Assembly (NCBI GenBank): GCA_001247695.2
Contig: LGRX02030290.1
Location: forward strand, 87,411-151,410
Direction: 5' to 3'
Length of the DNA stretch: 64,000 nt
Source: Cymbomonas tetramitiformis
Lineage: Eukaryota; Chlorophyta; Pyramimonadophyceae; Pyramimonadales; Pyramimonadaceae
Both the position numbers and the translations under genes were made by a program. The notes below the pieces were generated by a model. The model made no database searches, was not told where the DNA came from, and saw only the letters and a list, made by a program, of their open reading frames with translations. Shown here piece after piece: positions 63,126 through 64,000 of this stretch (positions are counted from its first letter, which is position 1; each line of letters starts with the position of its first letter).

Positions 63126-64000
63126 GTTGTTCCCACTCCTCCCGCCTGCTCGTAGCCGCTCCTCTGCGAGGCATGGTGCGCGTGGGTCGAATATCCCGTG
63201 TGTGCCTCCCTGTGCGCTCGGCGTGCGCTATAACTCTCCAAGCCGCCACTCCAGAAAACCACACATGCACCTGCAGCCCTAGAACAATTCCATATCAGCA
63301 CTCCTCCATTCTTGTGTTGACGTGTGTCTGTACACAACTCTCCCTCGGGGTCCACCTTGAAACTCTGCTATCAGCATGTGCACGGCAACACGAGCATGAC
63401 AGGTAGCTCATCTTTTGACCTGTGCATCTCCGCACGTCGATGTGCCTTGAAGGTCGTTTTCTTGGAAACTCTGATAAGAGCGTCTGCACGGCAGCACGAG
63501 CACCATTGTTGCCCCTCTGATAGAGACAGAAGCTATATTTCGACATTGCTTGATATGCCGAAGTGCTAGGATGGGGACAGCTCGGCCTGGTGCCGCATGG
63601 GGGCGGCGCGGCCTGGCGCCGCATTGGCGCCACATGGGGGCAGCTCGCCTGGCGCGCATGGGGCGGCTCGGCCTGGCGCGCATGGGGCGCCTCCGGCCTG
63701 GCGCGGTGATGGGGCGGCCCGGCCTGGCGCATGGGGCGGCCCGGCCTGGCGCGATGGGGCAGCCTCGGGCCTGGCGCGCATGGGGCAGCCTGCCTGGCGC
63801 GCATGGGGCAGCTCGGCCTGGCGCGGCATGGGGGCGGGTCGGCATAACGCCGCATGGGGGCGGCTCGGCCTGGCGCAGCATGGGGGCAGCTCGGCCTGGC
63901 GCGGCATGGGGGCGGCTCGGCCTGGCGCCGCATGGGGGCACCTTGGCTGGCGGCCAGGGAGTGGAGTGGAGCAACACGGCCTGGCTCCACAGTGGTGGAT
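63126..64000 (+). other. Intron 7 of the NAMPT gene (partial), with a GC-rich minisatellite
   Basis: After the donor at 63126 no further NAMPT exon was recognised. The second half is a minisatellite. Long minus-strand frames here (up to 231 codons, Ala/Pro/Arg-rich) are products of the repeat and not genes. Confidence 0.6.
63583..63947. repeat. GC-rich minisatellite, units of about 18-27 bp
   Basis: Fifteen or so imperfect units share CGGCCTGGCG-C-GCATGGGG with a variable G(C/G)GGCTC or GCAGCTC link. Unit length varies. No protein is implied. Confidence 0.85.

Noticed and set aside
63295..63990. Long minus-strand ORF (231 codons) rich in Ala, Pro and Arg at the right end
   Set aside because: It is a direct translation of a GC-rich minisatellite that is open in several frames on the same strand, and it lies in a NAMPT intron.

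Overview
The window is nuclear DNA from a eukaryote with spliceosomal (GT-AG) introns. It has two recognisable host genes at its edges and about 50 kb of transposable elements, element relics and low-complexity DNA between them. The mix of a fatty acyl-CoA reductase, a NAMPT-type nicotinamide phosphoribosyltransferase, long AT-rich introns, a hAT-type non-autonomous element and a Ty3-type retrotransposon carrying a DNA methyltransferase fits an alga best, perhaps of the green lineage (charophyte or prasinophyte). I cannot fix the species from sequence alone.

Layout. 1-8.9 kb: a plus-strand fatty acyl-CoA reductase gene in at least five exons, with repeat-filled introns. 8.9-17.4 kb: GC-rich relics of a minus-strand element, two copies of a 270-bp inverted-repeat MITE, and several foldback or TIR elements placed side by side or nested. 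17.8-24.6 kb: two decayed gag-like regions, one with a zinc knuckle and one with a polyglutamine ORF, each broken across reading frames. 24.9-34.1 kb: microsatellites, LTR-like repeats and AT-rich DNA with a short Ty3/gypsy pol relic. 34.15-39.61 kb: a diverged giant inverted repeat with arms of about 2.4-2.7 kb around a 0.4-kb spacer. 39.83-55.87 kb: a nearly complete minus-strand LTR retrotransposon. 56.27-59.48 kb: a young gag-only LTR retrotransposon with a 5-bp target duplication. 60.04-60.99 kb: a hAT-like non-autonomous element with an 8-bp target duplication. 61.44 kb to the end: the first seven exons of a NAMPT gene.

The main discovery candidate is the retrotransposon at 39.83-55.87 kb. 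Its minus-strand ORFs encode gag and aspartic protease, a large ORF of unknown function, and a 1,975-residue pol. The pol order is hydrophobic N-terminal region, reverse transcriptase, RNase H, cytosine-C5 DNA methyltransferase of DNMT3-like layout, then integrase. Downstream is a fourth ORF that joins a canonical PHD finger to a second methyltransferase-like domain with DPWAGTG and SPWF motifs. One element would therefore carry a chromatin reader and two different classes of DNA methyltransferase. DNMT-bearing retrotransposons are known from Symbiodinium and Klebsormidium; I know of no described element with this full combination.

All homology statements come from reading motifs by eye. No database search, alignment or structure prediction was run.
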